Assembly (NCBI GenBank): GCA_022559845.1
Contig: CM040120.1
Coordinates: forward strand, 309,230,740 to 309,294,739
DNA from: Amorphophallus konjac
Taxonomy: Eukaryota > Streptophyta > Magnoliopsida > Alismatales > Araceae
Direction: 5' to 3'
DNA: 64,000 nt
A program made the position numbers and the translations under genes. The notes under the pieces were generated by a model that ran no database searches, was not told the DNA's origin, and was given only the letters and a program-made list of their open reading frames with translations. Positions 54,417 to 64,000 of the stretch are shown here, piece by piece; position 1 is the first letter of the stretch; each line of letters opens with the position of its first letter.

Positions 54417-56521
54417 GTGAGACACGGAAAAATGTAATCTTTTTTTTATCGTAGATAAAATTTAGATTTTGTTCTTTTTGAAAAGAAACATCCTCCCTTT
54501 ATCTGAGGAGAGGGTGATTCCGTGGGTGCGCATACTATCAGACGATTTGGGTTCGGATGCTGGACCTCTCTCCACTGACCGTAGTCAGTGTTGATTTACA
54601 TCGGCCTAACATCCGAACACCTTTGTTTGACTGTCAAAGAAATTTCAAAGTCCTCCCCTTAGGTTCTGATGTGGAGGGCAGACTCACTCGAGAGACTCTC
54701 CATGATCACTCATTTACCACCAACATGTTAATAGGGTTAGGGCTAAGTCTGAGCAAAACCCTAAGATTTTGGAATAGAAACGCAAATATGCGGAAGCCGT
54801 AGGCATTTTTGAAGTAGAGAGAAGTTTTTTGGGCCCCGAAGGTATTTTGGTAATTTTACCAACCCAGGGGTATTTCGGAAATTTCTGGGCTGGAACGGAA
54901 GTAGGACCGGGTTCCTGACTTTCCAAGGCGCTGAGGCTCTTTCTGGAGAGTTTTAGGAGCTACTAGGCCGTTTCTAGGACACAGGGGTATTTTGGTAATT
55001 TTATCACCCTACATAGACTTAGGGTTGGGGTGACATATGAGTTTCAGACTGAGCTGACAACGTCCTCGAGCTGAAGGAGCGACAAGGGCTTCATAGAAGG
55101 CTCACATGTGTCAATTTTGCCCAAGGAGGGGTATATATGTAATTTTGACAAGTCGGGGGATTTTCTCGTAATTTTCCCGTACATGAAATATTTGTGGAGT
55201 ACACTAGATTCATTTAGGACCCAATTGGGTACAAGAGTTGTCGGTGAGTTATCGACTGTACAGAAGTCCGCACCAACGCGGGAGATAGGGGCGTAGCCCT
55301 AATTACAAAAGTTGCAGGGTAAAATTGCAAATAACAGGACATTTTTGTTTCTCGGGTCTCGGAGAGGACATTTTTTGTAATTCCCCTGTTATACGGGCGG
55401 AACTACGTAATTTAGTCGTCCCGGAACGTATAAACTTATAACATGGTCCACTGAGGGGCATAATGAAAAAAATACCCTCATAGGGGCATATACACAAGAC
55501 CTGGGGACTTACCCCTCGCGCGCCAGAACAAACAAACGAACAAAAACTCCAAGTGTGCTGGATGCTCCAAGTGCGTAGGTTGTAGATCGTAGTCTGTAGA
55601 TCCTCTCCCTCCTTCTGGACCCTGGGGGTCTATTTATAGAAGTAGGAACCTCCCAGGGGTCGTTTGGACCTGTACGGGTTAAATGGGGTTAAAATGAACC
55701 CGGGGATGTCATTTTTCAAATTTTTTTTAGTTTCTGCGCGGGAGAGAGGACCTCCTCGGGGTGGGAGGTCCCCGGGCCCCACCCGAGGTCGCGCGACCCC
55801 GGGAGGACCTCCCCGGGGTCGCGTGGCCAGGGGGGGGGGGGCTGCCCGGGGTCGTTTGACCACGGGCGGGTCCCACCCGTGGTCGCGCGACCTGGGCGGG
55901 TCCGCGCACCCTCGGGCGGGCCCGCGGGGACTTGTCCGGGGACGGGTGACCCCGTACGGGTCTCTCCGACGCCTGTTTTCAATAAATAGGGGCCTTGGGG
56001 GGGCTTTGGAGCCTCGTTTGCTCGCCAGAGAAGGGAAGACGTGCTTCTCTTGTTCGTTTATTGTTCTCCTCGCGCCGTAGGCCGCAAAGGGGAGATTTGT
56101 TGTTGTCCGTACTTCGTGGTACACGTGCGGGGGACTTCAATTGCGGTGCGTAGACCTTCGTTTCTGTCTTCCGTCTTCTTGTGAGCTTTTTTTATCCGTA
56201 GGTTTACGTCCAAAGGAGGGAGATTTCATCCCGTAGGGATTTTTCCCAGAACCACACGACCCTGACAATCGTAATGGGTTTAGCCCGGTTCTCGTCCACC
56301 CCTTTTTGCTGCGAGAGGTCTGTAATTGCAGCAATAGGTAGACTATGAAGCCTTAAATGTACGGAGGTACTCCACGGGGGAGGCGATACGCCCCATGTTA
56401 AACCCGTGTGTGGAGATATTCCATGAAGAGGCGATACGCCAAATATTCGTAGACCTCGACCAATGCGAGGTTAATATGGCAGCCATGCCAATTTTGGTTT
56501 GAATAAATCCCGGGTGCAACA
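54417..56521 (-). repeat. Tat-3 3' LTR
   Basis: Sense end TGTTGCACCC at 56521, preceded by a purine-rich GTGGGGGGCATT that fits a polypurine tract. The other end is TCTCACA at about 54416-54418 (exact base uncertain). Similar throughout to the Tat-2 LTR in inverted orientation. It includes several AGGGGTATTTTGGTAATTTT units (54835-55165) and a GC-rich palindrome block. Confidence 0.75.
55787..55892. repeat. GGTC-N4-GACC palindrome array in Tat-3 LTR
   Basis: GGTCGCGCGACC at 55787, GGTCGCGTGGCC at 55817, GGTCGTTTGACC at 55850 and GGTCGCGCGACC at 55881; spacing 30, 33 and 31 bp. Same architecture as 24694-24859 in Tat-2 but different middle bases. Confidence 0.8.
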
Positions 56522-56747
56522 AATGCCCCCCACGGGACATCCGTCAACGCCGGAGGCAAGAGGGGGGGGGGGGACGGGTGGCCCGTGTCTTCCATGAACT
56601 TTGCTTATCCCTGAGTTCCCTGACGGAACGAAGGTCTTGTAGGACTTCTTAGTAACTTTGTTGCTGTCCCTTGACTAATTTAGCCTTCGACTGAGCTTCA
56701 TGGCTGATCTTTGTCTTTCCGGTATTGGCTTTGTAGATCTTGCAGAC
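56522..56747 (+). other. short spacer between Tat-3 LTR and antisense gene
   Basis: Holds the putative polypurine tract (- strand) and presumably the promoter/5' UTR of the antisense gene. An in-frame ATG at 56700 precedes the preferred start at 56748. Confidence 0.5.
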
Positions 56748-59428
56748 ATGGCTCGCCCTAGTCGGAGTAGAGAGACCTCCCGGAGAGCCAGGATCAGCGG
56801 TTCTGACGACCACTATGTGCGGAGGATGGATAGGCCTATGCCACCATTCCCTCCTCGCAGCATCACTTCAGAGAGTTTTGATGCAATAGACCGTGGGTTT
56901 ACTTAGGTCGCGGAGGGCCCGACAGAAAAGACTACTACCCCTGAGGGTGCTGTTGATATTTCCCAGATTACACGGCGGCACGGAGGCTATGTTTACGATC
57001 GCTCGGGCGGATATCCCTCGCACTTCTCATTGGACAGGCATCTGCTACCTTTCATCCGGAGCTTTGTGCCACCTGGAGTAGAGGCCGACGACTCTCGACT
57101 GCCGGGGGAGAGACGCCGTCTTGAGCGGGCCATATTGCTCGGACGGGACAGCATGCATGGGACTTGTAGTTTCTCCTATCCGAGCTTCCCAGAGGGCTTT
57201 ATGCGACAGGAGCAGTACCCTGACCAGAGGAGCCTGGGTTTCTTCAGGAAATTTGACAGTTTCACCGTCCGAGCGGTGCCATCTTCGCCAGCTGTTTGGC
57301 ATCTGGCCGGGCATCATAGGGCCGCGGACGTCTCCATCGACGGGATGTTTCTGACTCCCTCCGGTGCGGCTTTTGCTCACGATGATTATGACCATGACTG
57401 TTTGCTGTCGCGGATCTTGGCACAGAAGGCCCCCAGCTGGTATGGGAGGTGTCCGTCACTCCTTCCCACTATTACCGCCGTGGTGCCACAGAATGGCTGT
57501 GGAGTGTACTGACAGTCTACAGAGCAGTACTCGACAGGGCAGGTATACGCCATGCAGTGACAGCAACTTTATACTCATATCCTTGCCATGCAGGGTTGAT
57601 CCAGGCCTTAGCCGAGAGGTTCAATAGGCGCTGGAACACCTTTATGACTGCAGAGGGAGAGACTTCACTGGACCTGTGGGCCTTCCACAGGATCTCTGGC
57701 CTCCCTGTTTGTGGCCAGCCATACGAGGAGTTGTCTCTGGACGACATGCATCTGAGTGCTTCAGACATCTCAGGTCGATACTTGCTGCCCTACTGCTTCA
57801 GGTACTTGATGAAGACCTGGAGAGATTTGGCCCTTGTGGGCAAGTAGAGAGCTGCACGGACACCGAGGGTGACTCTGAATGCTTGGGTCACACACTTTTA
57901 CAGTGGTCCTTATTGCTTTTACGAGGAGTTTGTTTCCTCAGGTATGACTTGGGAGCAGTGCCGAGAGGTAGAGCTCCGATTTGCTTCACATCTTCGCCAC
58001 CTGCCTGCCCCGACGCGAGGGTGGAACTCGAGGGATTTGCCGCCGTTGACATACCCGGCGGCTTACTTGGCTTATTGGCTGGCCAGCTTTGTGATCCCTC
58101 ATGGAGAGGAGGGAGTTCTACGGGCGGAGGTGATATACCCGGCATGTTTGTTGGCTTGTGGACATAGGGTTGCTATTGCTCCGGCCGCGCTGGCGAATAT
58201 CTATCATTGCTTTGGAGCTCTGACTTCTCATTCATCGCCCAGAGAACAAGCACATCTTGATGCCCACCCATTATCTGAGTGCATGGGCCGGCTTGCTATT
58301 ACCAGAGCTATCACAGAGGACGCCGGTAGACATTCCAGCTGCACCACTGGTTTTTGCTTTTGCGGGTCACCCAGACCAAGATGCAGTTTTACAGCTTGCC
58401 AGCGCCCGCCGTGCTTTGTCTTTCCTCCATACTAGGAGGGATGAGAGTCTGGAGTTTGATCACAGCTCTCGCTCGTACCATCCTTACTCGGAGCGGCAGG
58501 GTGACACTGTTGTCTGCAAGTTGTCTTCCTGGGCCCTGCTTTCCCCCCATGCACTGGCCGATTGGGTTGTATGTATACGGCCCGGAGTTCTGGTCTACCG
58601 CCGTTCCAGCACAACGGTTCTTGAGCCATACTATCCACACAGGTTTGCCAGGAACTTCGGGTATGATCAGGCCATACCCCCAAATGCAGATTTTTCCCTG
58701 ACATTTCGGCAGTACCGACAGAGGGATATACACCTGGTAGCAGCTTCATGGCATAGCTTCCTCTTCCGTGGCGTGAAAGAGGAGTACCCTATTTCGGAGC
58801 AGACACGCAGAGACTTCTTTGATATACACTATGCGCGCTGGTGGTTTAAAGTCAGCAACATCTTTAGGCAACGAGCTGACACTATTCGAGATGCTGAGGA
58901 GCAACGTTTGAAGAAGGAAGACCTGTCTCCCTTGTCATTAGCTCCTGAGTTTGTCAGATCTCATTTTTCTGGAGCCGCCAGAGCTATTCATGAGATTGAG
59001 ACCCGCTGGAGGGAGGAGGGACTTCCTGTTCCCGTCGATAGGAGCCAGTACACTGGGGCTTTGAAGCCCCTGAGGAGTACACCGACATCAGCTTATACTT
59101 CTCGGTCTACTCGCCGAGGAGTAGCCCCTGGGCCTTCAGCGCCGTATTCCTGGTGGGAAGATTTGAAGGCCTCTTGTGGTCTGAAGACCAAGTCCCAGCT
59201 ACTTGAGGTTGTTCCAGAGGAGGCGTTTGCAAGTAGTGCCTTCACTTACTGGAGGGCCCACATCATCAATGCTGTGGTCTGCGCGGGCCCCCATAGAATA
59301 CATTTCAGACTTGGAGGTGGCTGCCACCCCCAATACCATCTTGGCGATTGTAAATAAGGTTGCTCGGGCGCTTGGCTTAAAATCTGAGTAGCTTATTCTG
59401 AAACCCGAGAGACTCATCGGGGAGCCAG
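56748..59428 (+). pseudogene. antisense gene of Tat-3: plant mobile domain (PMD) protein, damaged
   Basis: Transcribed opposite to Tat-3. Starts MARPSRSRETSRRARISGSD (56748; alternative ATG 56700). The PMD core is in 57449-57847: GLIQALAERFNRRWNTFM, then TSLDLWAFHRISGLPVCGQP, matching the L.L.ER.....TF...GE...L.D...L.GLPV.G pattern. It continues through 57869-58260 (LTYPAAYLAYWLASFVIPHG; VIYPACLLACGHRVAIAPAA) and 58257-59285 (RHIHLV-like ...FLFRGVKEEYPISEQTRRDF). Breaks are TAG 56904, a shift near 57440, TAG 57845, and shifts near 58255 and 59285. PMD proteins occur in host genes and in plant transposons; antisense ORFs are known from Tat elements. Its role there is unclear. Confidence 0.75.
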
Positions 59429-61784
59429 GTATATGCTAAATTCCTTAGCCCTGTCCTTTCTCTTTTTTGTTCTACCATTGAAGATGCTGACTCCATGCAA
59501 TCTTTTATCACTTGCAGAGCACACCAGTGGTTCAGAGGCTCATGCTCGTGAGAAGAGGCCCCGAGCCGAAGACCGAGAGAGTGACCCGCGGCCTACCTCC
59601 CGTCTGCGTTCTAAGGAGGCATCTCTTACCCCAGCAGAAGCTTCCAGTAAGGGCGAGGGAAATTTTTATTTTCAAATCAGTACTACAACCCGTCTATGTA
59701 ATGTTGTAGCCTGACTGTTTTTTCCCCCTTTTTGTTTTTTGATGCAGCTCCTCCTGAGACTCGGGCTGCTGTGAGCTTTTCTTCCCGCCCCGAGAATGCA
59801 TTCACACAGGCGGGTTAGAGGTGGACGAATCCATCCCTGATATTAGAGTGGATATTGAGGGGTTGGACCCTCTCGCCGACGACTTCACGCCTGTGACTGA
59901 CGACTCTCCCGCGCTTGATGTGGGCGGGACCTCCATTATTCAGGATTCAGGTAAATGTTTTCCCTGCATAACCCTTCTTCCACTCTCTTTCAAATAGAGA
60001 GAAATATGTGCCTTGGCTATTATTACATTGCCTGTCACAGAGACTGTCAGAGCTCAGCCCACGCTCCCCGTCGTTGAAGAAGGGGGAAAGTCTCCTGGAC
60101 ATAAGGAGATTTTTTCGCCATCAGATTCTCCCAGCGGGAGAAGCTCCGGTACTTCATCGAGTACAGGGACCTCCAGTACCTCCTCCAGCGAGGGCTCTTC
60201 TTCCTCTTCCTCGAGTTCTTCCGAGGAAGGGGAGATCAGGATGAGCCCAGGTAATTTAAGGCTAGATTTTCTTCATGCATGGAGTTATGAAACTCCCCTC
60301 CTGACTTCTTTTATCGCTCATTACATAGCCGCACAGACGACCTCCTCCCTGGATGAGCTCTCTAGGCTTATGGAAACGGGGTCCTCCGCTGACCTGCCAG
60401 CTTATGACGAGGATATAAGGGCTCCGATCGCCGGGGTCGAAGTCTCTGATGGGGGAGCCGCCTCCCTAGCCGTGGGGCTATCAGCAGATACTGTCGGTGT
60501 TCTTGAGTCTGGTGATGTGTCGGCTTCAGGTATGCACAAAATATTTTGTGCAATCCCTCCGCCATGCCTTGCTGCATATTGACATTGTATAATGCCCCTG
60601 TTTCGAACAGCTGACGATCCTCCTGAGGAGAGGCGTTCCCACCAGCCCACAGGGGTTGGCATGACGGCAGGCTCGGGCCAGACGCCCACAGAGGAGCGAG
60701 ACACTGAGGACCAGGCCGCGGCCTCCACTGAGCCACCAGCTCCGGGTATGTTGTTGAACTAGGAACTTGTGCCATTCATTCAACAAGACTTCCTTCCTCT
60801 GTGATATTGATCACCATTTTATGTGCCGGTGTCTTCTTTCAGTTATCCCTCCTTCTATGGAGTCCACGACAGGGGTCGACATAGTTACAGCTGAGGAGGA
60901 GCTGCCTGTAGAGACTGGTATGTCTTCGTCACTATAAAGTGCACATTTTGATTATTGGTGTCGCAAGAATGTTAAGACTTTCCATTCTTTGCTTCACTTG
61001 CAGAGAGACCAGCTACACCTGTGCCGCCCACAGAAAAGGGATCAATGCTTGTAGATAGCTCTTCTACAGTCCCGGAGGAGTGGTCTTCTCTTGGACGTAG
61101 CTGCCTCAGGTAAAAGCCATCGCAATTTGCAACTTTGGACTTTTACCCTGGTGGCTTCATTGTGGTGGTACACTCACATGTTTTCTTTCTTTTTTTTTTT
61201 TAGGACCGACAGGAGGGACAACTGTGATGTTCGTGGACTTTCCTGTTCTTGGAGTGGAGTGACCTGACACCCCTGCGCCTGGAGCAGCATTGGATGCCAC
61301 CATGGCTGACCATCTCCTCTAGGGCCTTGATCACCTGGTTCAGGTCAACCCCTTGCTGACGGTGGAGGCTTTGAGGGGCAGCTTGGAGGCTTTCACCCGG
61401 GGTTATCACATGATGGGCCTCCCCCAAGATATATGGGCCGCGAAGTTGGGAGCCATATGGAGTGAATTCACCCGCCTTTATATGGCACAAGAGCAGAGGC
61501 GGAGAATTCGACTGATGATCCAGCAGGAGGAGGAGCGGCTTAGCGAGCTCCGAGCGGCCCAGGCTGAGGCGAGCCTTCAGGCTGAGAGGGACGAGGAGTG
61601 TAGTCGGAGGATCCGCCTTCGAGTTGAGGAGCTGCGGCGGGATCTTCGAGCTGCCGAGGCGGAGCAGTTGAGCGCACATGCTGTGGTGGAGGCGTCCCGC
61701 CATCGGGTTGGAGAGCTCCAGGAGGAAGCTCTTGAGAGCGAGACTCGCCTTGCTGACTTGAGGAAGAGTGAGTCTGGTGTTTGA
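59429..61784 (+). pseudogene. antisense gene of Tat-3, 3' part: train of small exons and a coiled-coil exon
   Basis: Exons inferred from GT-AG borders: 59518-59646 (129 bp), 59748-59950 (203), 60041-60250 (210), 60329-60529 (201), 60611-60745 (135), 60843-60917 (75), 61004-61109 (106), then 61204-61784. Introns are 78-101 bp with pyrimidine-rich ends. Five of seven internal exons are multiples of three; the small exons encode Ser/Thr/Pro/Glu-rich sequence. The last exon encodes a coiled coil (IQQEEERLSELRAAQAEASL, RVEELRRDLRAAEAEQLSAH). Splicing is predicted by eye only. Stops in 59748-59950 indicate decay. Confidence 0.6.
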
Positions 61785-61959
61785 TACCCTCTTGTAGATA
61801 GGGCCTTCGTGTCCCATTTTTTTTTGAGTTACCCCCGAGGGCTTGTCTCGGGCTCCATGGATAGTATTGATGAATAGAGGATATAATTCAGCAGCTTTGT
61901 GATTCCATCCTTTTGCATGTATGCTTTTTTTGTTATTTTTTTTATTTTTTATTTAATCA

Positions 61960-62175
61960 CTTTACCAGCCCTACCGCCCTTTCGGGTTTTCGCCAGGACT
62001 GACCCCCTTTAGCTTTTTCCAGCGTGCCCTTGCGAGTTTTCACATTGAGGGGTACCCATTTTTGCCTAAAGCACCCTTTTGGGGTTTTCACCTTAGTCGG
62101 GTTAAAGCCTTTTTACCCTTGATTGTTCCTCCTAACAGAAACAACCAAGTCCGCTGGGACATCAATATTTTTAAC
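61960..62175 (-). repeat. Tat-3 3' box, distal copy
   Basis: Reverse-orientation counterpart of the Tat-2 boxes (GCCCTTTCGGGTTTTCGCC, CCCTTGCGAGTTTTCACA). Direct repeat of 63530-63770. Confidence 0.8.
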
Positions 62176-62179
62176 CCCG

Positions 62180-62180
62180 A

Positions 62181-62219
<39 letters not shown>
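62180..62219. repeat. (AT)n microsatellite
   Basis: About 40 bp of alternating A and T with one G interruption, at the junction of the distal box and the array. Confidence 0.9.
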
Positions 62220-62259
62220 ACCTATAATGCCAAAAGGCAAGGAGAAAGTGGTACTCCCA

Positions 62260-63430
62260 TAGGGACGTGTGTGCCGCATAGGTGGGACAAGTGGGTGGAT
62301 TTGACTGTCCTAGTGGGATGCGATTAGTCAAATCCAAAACCTGATAAGCCAAACGGGATGGCATCCCGAGGAGGGTGTGCATAGGCCAAACCCGGTTGGG
62401 ACAGCAGAATGAACAAGTTTAACGGTCCGAAAGGGACATGCGTGTTAAGCCTGGAAGACGAAAGGCGAAGTGAGTTGGCAGCCCGAAAGGGGACATGCGT
62501 AGGCCAAGCCCGATAGGAAAGAAGGGATTTGACCGCCCGGGTGGGACATATGAATCAAATCCGTAATCCGATGGGCAAGTAGGGTTGGTAGCCTGAGAAG
62601 GCATACATAGGCCATGCCCGTGGGGACAGGAGAATGAACTTGACAATCCCGGTGGGATAGGTGAGTCAAGTCTTGAAGTCAAGAAGCGAGATGGGCTGAC
62701 AGCCCGAAAGGGGCATGCAGAGGCCAGACCCAGAAGAAGAAAAGAAAAGAAAAGGATGGATTTGACAGCCCTAGTGGGACGTAAGAGTTAAACCCGAAAG
62801 CTGATAGGCGAGACGGGTTGGCAGCCCGAGAGGACATGCTGAGGTCAGACTCGGTGGGACATGTGCCAGAAGGCATGATGGGTTGGCAGCCCGAGAGGGC
62901 ATGCTGATGCCAATCCCAAGAAAGTAAACAGAGCCGAAAGGCATGATGAGTTGGCAGCCCGAGGGAGCATACTGAGGCCAATCTGACAAATGTAAAATGA
63001 GCCGAGAGGCATGATGTGGGTTGGCTGCCCGAGAGGGCATACTGAGGCCAGACCCAGTGGGACAAAAAGGATAGATTTGACAGCCTGAAAGGGGCATGAT
63101 AGTCAAACCTGAAAGCCGATAGGCAAAGATGGGTTGGCAGCCCGAGAGGACATGTTGAGACCAAACCCGGTGTGACGAAAAGAGGGTCAGATTGGATAGG
63201 CCAGAAAAGCATGGGGGACCCAAACCCCCAGAAAACCCGAAAGATGAGTGGAGCTGACATGCCGAGGGGCGTATGAGTCAACTCTTGAAAAGAAATGGAT
63301 AGACTTGACAACCCGAGTGGGACGTGAGAGTCAAATCTATTAAAAATAATAGTATTGTTGGTCCCGGTGGGACGGAGTGTAACAATGTCGGCGCGCCACG
63401 GTGGGACTAAGGACGACGTGGGAGATACGG
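62260..63430 (-). repeat. Tat-3 tandem array, about 115-bp units with 66-bp short units
   Basis: Units marked by TTGGCAGCCCGAGAGGGCAT (with variants) recur near 62355, 62469, 62583, 62693, 62811, 62877, 62945, 63010 and 63127. Spacings are 110-118 bp, with three short units of 65-68 bp in the middle. Contains many mini-inverted repeats such as GCCC-GAGA-GGGC and TCCC-GGT-GGGA. Open frames here are repeat artefacts. Confidence 0.8.
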
Positions 63431-63529
63431 CCAAAGCATCAGTATAATGCCTCCGCTATCAAAGGGTGCAGTCGTTGACGTAGAACGACCCATAGAATAA
63501 GCAGAGAGAGGATTTTTTTTTTCACATTA

Positions 63530-63770
63530 CCAACCTCACCGCCCTTTCGGGTTTTCGCCGAGGTTGGCCCCCTTTAGCTTTTTCTGGTGCGCCCTTGCGG
63601 GTTTTCACACCGAGGGGTTACCCATTTTTGCCCAAGGCACTCTTTCGGGTTTTCACCTCGACCGGGTCTATGGCCTTTTTGCCCTTAGCCATCCGTTGAA
63701 GGGTGACTAAGTCCGCCGGGGTATCAGTATTTTTAACCCTATTTTTTTTTTTGAGCTTGAACCTTCACTG
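63530..63770 (-). repeat. Tat-3 3' box, pol-proximal copy
   Basis: Same sequence type as 50723-50945, directly after the pol stop. Sense strand carries CCC-GAAA-GGG and CCGCAAGGG elements. Confidence 0.8.
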
Positions 63771-63774
63771 AGGA

Positions 63775-64000
63775 GAGGTACTGTCCTGCGAGGATTGCTG
63801 TAGAAACTCTTGCGGTGGCGCATGATAGAGCTTCATATGCTTGCCATTGAGAGGAGGGAAAGGATTATCTCCCTTGTGGTCGAGGACCGTATAGGCCCCT
63901 CCTTCATAGACCTTCTAAATGACGTAAGGTCCACGTCAATTGGGCTGGAGTTTGCCGTTGGATCTTCTCGCGAGTACCTCCTTTTCTTTGACCATGACGA
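63775..64000 (-). pseudogene. Tat-3 Pol C-terminus (integrase end)
   Basis: The - strand reads VMVKEKEVLARRSNGKLQPN, stop, RGPYVI, stop, then KVYEGGAYTVLDHKGDNPFP and ends in TGA (63777-63775). It aligns with Tat-2 50479-50721. The two internal stops sit where Tat-2 has Trp (TGG) and Gln (CAA), while Tat-3 keeps the CAG that is TAG in Tat-2. The rest of pol is outside the window. Confidence 0.85.

Larger units (their letters stand above)
54417..64000 (-). mobile_element. Ty3/gypsy Tat-type element Tat-3, 3' portion
   Basis: From the right edge leftwards: pol C-terminus (64000-63775), box, tandem array, box (63770-61960), antisense PMD gene on the + strand (56748-61784), then the 3' LTR (56521-54417). 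gag, most of pol and the 5' LTR are beyond 64000. It inserted into the antisense gene of Tat-2, so it is younger than Tat-2. It belongs to the same family by LTR, box, repeat and pol similarity, with clear divergence. Confidence 0.85.

Noticed and set aside
57045..58749. - strand ORFs of 83-116 codons
   Set aside because: Complementary shadows of the PMD gene, which has the recognisable domain on the + strand.
27931..60880. Other isolated GTCGAC sites (near 3148, 4377, 27931, 39875, 43007, 47208, 60873)
   Set aside because: No partner at 20-23 bp. The number fits chance for a 6-mer in 64 kb, so I did not count them in the pair system.
62419..63434. - strand ORFs up to 251 codons
   Set aside because: Same repeat type in Tat-3; product of tandem units, not a gene.

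Overview
The window is nuclear DNA of a flowering plant with a large, repeat-rich genome. Almost everything in it is nested LTR retrotransposon. The only host-gene sequence I recognise is three internal exons of a plant agmatine deiminase (agmatine iminohydrolase) at 5465-6957 on the + strand, with canonical GT-AG introns. I see no bacterial genes, rRNA, tRNA or CRISPR array. Element names below are working labels.

Layout. 1-4498: degenerate Ty3/gypsy element of the Tat type on the - strand (Tat-1), its 3' part beyond the left edge. 5465-6957: agmatine deiminase exons. 7139-7426: a hAT-like MITE. 7841-24108: an old Ty1/copia element on the - strand (Copia-0), broken up by a 5'-truncated LINE (about 9015-10011), a young SIRE/Maximus-type copia element (SIRE-A, 11847-22292, TSD GTTTG) and a second MITE of the same family (22535-23082). 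24109-54416: a Ty3/gypsy Tat element on the + strand (Tat-2) that landed about 20 bp from the end of the Copia-0 5' LTR. Its gag is split by a 13.7-kb SIRE-type element (SIRE-B, 28498-42227, TSD CTTTG). 54417-64000: a second Tat element on the - strand (Tat-3), inserted into the 3' antisense gene of Tat-2 and running off the right edge.

How the parts work. The SIRE elements carry tRNA-iMet primer sites, a long coiled-coil Gag with a CCHC knuckle, an in-frame TAA between gag and pol, and PR-INT-RT-RNase H in copia order. SIRE-B also has a 541-aa ORF between pol and the 3' LTR. The Tat elements have PR-RT-RNase H-INT order (a dual RNase H is visible in Tat-2), a 3' tandem-repeat array bracketed by a duplicated box, and a spliced antisense gene next to the 3' LTR that encodes a plant-mobile-domain protein (complete gene in Tat-3, 3' half in Tat-2).

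Most notable signal. Both SIRE families carry clusters of GTCGAC palindromes arranged as pairs whose starts are almost always exactly 22 bp apart. The clusters occur in the LTRs, inside the gag coding region and downstream of pol. Bases flanking the palindrome differ between the two families (TGGTCGACCA in SIRE-A, GTGTCGACAC in SIRE-B) but the 22-bp geometry is the same. In gag the two members of a pair are read in different reading frames, so the signal is held at the DNA or RNA level. The Tat LTRs carry a separate array of GGTC-N4-GACC palindromes about every 30 bp. I infer recognition sites for element-encoded or host proteins, or RNA structure.
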